Both the position numbers and the translations under genes were made by a program. A stretch of DNA of 43,288 bases from Acidimicrobiaceae bacterium (GTDB lineage: Bacteria; Actinomycetota; Acidimicrobiia; Acidimicrobiales; Bog-793). Under the pieces are notes generated by a model, which was not told where the DNA came from, did not search any database, and saw only the letters and a list, made by a program, of their open reading frames with translations. The stretch covers positions 2,646 through 45,933 of the forward strand of contig PLPK01000060.1 in the NCBI GenBank assembly GCA_003159795.1, in the 5' to 3' direction. How positions within the stretch are numbered: the first letter of the stretch is position 1; every line of letters starts with the position of its first letter. Of this stretch, positions 41,449 to 43,288 are shown piece by piece.

Positions 41449-43288
41449 TCAGCTAGCCCTGGGCCGGGCGGTGCCGGACGAGCGCGCCCGGGTTGCGGCA
41501 CGTCGGGAGGTGACCCCGGGTCTGGATGGCCGGCTGGCCGCCGGTGCCCGCCGCGGCGGGTGCCGGAAGTAGCGCGAGGCCCGGCGGACGGCGAAGCGCT
41601 CCATCCGTTCGGCGTGGGTGGGGGCCGGTCGCGGACTCGGGACGCGCGCCGGGCGATAGAACGGGATCTTCGCCACCTCGACCATCACCAGGTAGAAGGC
41701 GACCATGGCGAATAGCCACAGGAAAAAGGTCACCGGCAGCGGCTTGAAGCCCAGGACGTGGGCGAGCCCGGTGAACGGCAGGATCGCACCGATGAGCGCC
41801 GCCCCGGTCGGCACCAAGAGCATCGCGAGGCTGGGCCGGCTCCTGAAGAACGGGATCCTGCGCGTCCGGATCACGTAGATGACGAGAGTCTGGGTGGCAA
41901 TGGACTCGACGAACCACCCGGACCGGAACTCGACGTGACCGGCGTGGAGGATCCAGAGCATCACCCCGAACGTCGCGTAGTCGAAGAGCGAACTGACGGG
42001 GCCGAACACGGACATGAAGCGCCGGATGAACTTCATGTCCCACGCCGCCGGCCGGGCGAGCGCCTCCGGATCGACCCGATCGGTCGGGATCACGAGCTGG
42101 CCGGCATTGTAGAGAAGGTTGTTGAGCAGTATCTGCGACGGCAGCATCGGGAGGAAGGTCAAGAAGATCGAGGCGCCAGCGGCACTGAACATGTTGCCGA
42201 AGTTCGACGACGTGGCCATGAGGACGTACTTCATGGTGTTGGCGAAGATGCGGCGGCCCTCCATGACACCGTCGGCGAGCACGCCGAGGTCCTTGTCGAG
42301 CAGCACCACGTCGGCGGCGTCCTTGGCGACGTCGGTCCCGGAGTCCACCGAGATGCCCACGTCGGAATGGTGCAACGCGACGGCGTCGTTCACCCCATCA
42401 CCCAGGAACGCCACGTCCTTGCCGGTGCGGCGCGCCGCCGTGATGATGCGCGACTTCTGGTCCGGGCCGATCCGGGCGAACACCGTCGTCGTCGGGATCG
42501 CCGCTTCGAGATGGGCGTCGTCGAGCGCTGCAACCTCGGCGCCGGAGAGCACACCCGTGCAGACGAGGCCTATCTCCGAGCACACCTTGGCGGCGACGAG
42601 GCCGTTGTCGCCGGTGATGACCTTGACCACCACCCCCAGCTGCTGGAGCTTGGCGATGGAGCTGCCGGCGTCGGCCTTCGGCGGGTCGGCGAACGTCAGG
42701 AAGCCCTCGAACGCCAGCTTGTGCTCGTCGGAGGGCCCGGGCGCCCGCGCGGTGCCGGCCGGCCGGGAGGCCACGGCGACCACCCGGGCTCCCTCGTTGA
42801 AGAGCGCCTCGAGTGTCGGGTGGGCAGCCGCGGGGACGTGCACACACCGGTCCAGCACCACCTCGGGAGCGCCCTTCGTGACGAGCAGCGGCTTGCCGGC
42901 GGGGTCCTGCACCACGACCGAGGCGAGCTGCCGCTCGTGGTCGAAAGGCAGCAGGCCCACTCTCTTGTAGGTCGTAGCCTCGGCCGCGACCGGCCCGTGC
43001 GCCGCCGCGCCGGGGGCCGACCAGAGGGCCTGGTCCAGCGCGTTCCCGCCGACCGGCCCGTCGGCGGTGACGGATGCCTCGTTGCACACGAGCCCGAGGA
43101 GCAGGGCGCGCTCGCTCTCCTTCTCGTCGGCGGTGAGAGCCCTCTCGAACGTGATCCTCCCCTCAGTGAGCGTGCCGGTCTTGTCGGTGAACAGGATCTC
43201 TATGTTTCCGAGATCCTCGATGGCGACAAGACGCTTCACCAGCACCTTCTTCGCCGTCAGAGCCTTCGAGCCGGCGGAGAGGCTGACC
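41449..43288 (-). CDS. mgtA: P-type Mg2+ ATPase (MgtA/MgtB type), 5' truncated by window end
   Basis: About 612 residues of the C-terminal part; the N terminus and first four helices lie outside. The frame continues to the window edge (SLSAGSKALTAKKVLVKRL). The phosphorylation site is DKTGTLTEGRI. The nucleotide-binding domain contains LPFDHERQLASVVV and LVTKGAPEVVLDR. The hinge region is VITGDNGLVAAKVCSEIGLV and FLGDGVNDAVALHHSDVGIS. Then come helices 5-10 with SSNFGNMFSAAGASIFLTFL and the MgtA-type NLLYNAGQLVIPTDRVDPE. This identifies a type IIIB magnesium importer rather than a Ca2+ pump. A basic Pro/Arg-rich tail of about 65 residues after the last helix is unusual. No mgtC or leader region is in view. 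Confidence 0.92.
   Translation of the reverse strand, partial: VSLSAGSKALTAKKVLVKRLVAIEDLGNIEILFTDKTGTLTEGRITFERALTADEKESERALLLGLVCNEASVTADGPVGGNALDQALWSAPGAAAHGPVAAEATTYKRVGLLPFDHERQLASVVVQDPAGKPLLVTKGAPEVVLDRCVHVPAAAHPTLEALFNEGARVVAVASRPAGTARAPGPSDEHKLAFEGFLTFADPPKADAGSSIAKLQQLGVVVKVITGDNGLVAAKVCSEIGLVCTGVLSGAEVAALDDAHLEAAIPTTTVFARIGPDQKSRIITAARRTGKDVAFLGDGVNDAVALHHSDVGISVDSGTDVAKDAADVVLLDKDLGVLADGVMEGRRIFANTMKYVLMATSSNFGNMFSAAGASIFLTFLPMLPSQILLNNLLYNAGQLVIPTDRVDPEALARPAAWDMKFIRRFMSVFGPVSSLFDYATFGVMLWILHAGHVEFRSGWFVESIATQTLVIYVIRTRRIPFFRSRPSLAMLLVPTGAALIGAILPFTGLAHVLGFKPLPVTFFLWLFAMVAFYLVMVEVAKIPFYRPARVPSPRPAPTHAERMERFAVRRASRYFRHPPRRAPAASRPSRPGVTSRRAATRARSSGTARPRAS

Noticed and set aside
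1-43288. CRISPR arrays, tRNA/rRNA genes, transposases or phage integration sites
   Set aside because: Looked for regularly spaced repeats, cloverleaf-like sequences and transposase or integrase motifs; none could be supported by eye.

Overview
The window is about 43 kb of very GC-rich DNA with dense coding, GTG/TTG starts, strong GGAGG-type ribosome binding sites and a perfect actinobacterial LexA box (TCGAAC-N4-GTTCGA). Together with the gene content this suggests a high-GC Actinobacteriota chromosome, possibly from an uncultured or acidophilic lineage. I see no phage, IS element, CRISPR array, tRNA or rRNA. The genus cannot be fixed from the sequence.

Layout. 1-2345 (minus): polar amino-acid ABC importer (ATPase cut by the window edge, permease, binding protein). 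2346-8258: small accessory genes, namely a four-helix membrane protein, an SOS-boxed pair of unknown genes, an S4 RNA-binding protein, an internally deleted nitrilase remnant, a conserved unknown protein, a GNAT acetyltransferase and a DUF2254 membrane protein. 8411-14410 (plus): cydABDC, a complete cytochrome bd oxidase plus its CydDC exporter. 14486-15409 (minus): multi-pass membrane protein. 15625-15810 (plus): remnant of a sulfide:quinone oxidoreductase.

15846-25237 (minus) is the most unusual block. It is a tightly overlapping seven-gene heterodisulfide-reductase-like operon: hdrB, an HdrA with a complete GltD/NfnB-type NAD(P)H-flavin module inserted into its ferredoxin region, mvhD, a 2x[4Fe-4S] ferredoxin, an HdrA-MvhD (QmoB-like) fusion, an HdrC-HdrB (HdrD-like) fusion and hdrC. 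No hydrogenase, formate dehydrogenase, FloxABCD or membrane anchor accompanies it. The inserted module may supply the pyridine-nucleotide site, making this a candidate soluble NAD(P)H/ferredoxin/disulfide electron-confurcating or bifurcating complex. hdrA and hdrB both appear to lack ATG/GTG/TTG starts at their true N termini.

25654-40882 is a saccharide-utilisation region: cellobiose phosphorylase (GH94), GH1 beta-glycosidase, a five-gene Opp/Dpp-type importer whose binding protein is separated from the permeases by a strong hairpin, a GH5-like (clan GH-A) glycosidase, a ROK-family fructo/mannokinase and a GH130 mannoside phosphorylase. The simplest reading is uptake of beta-linked gluco/manno-oligosaccharides and their energy-saving phosphorolysis inside the cell. 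No dedicated regulator is present. 41449-43288 (minus) is the C-terminal two thirds of an MgtA-type P-type ATPase, cut by the window end.
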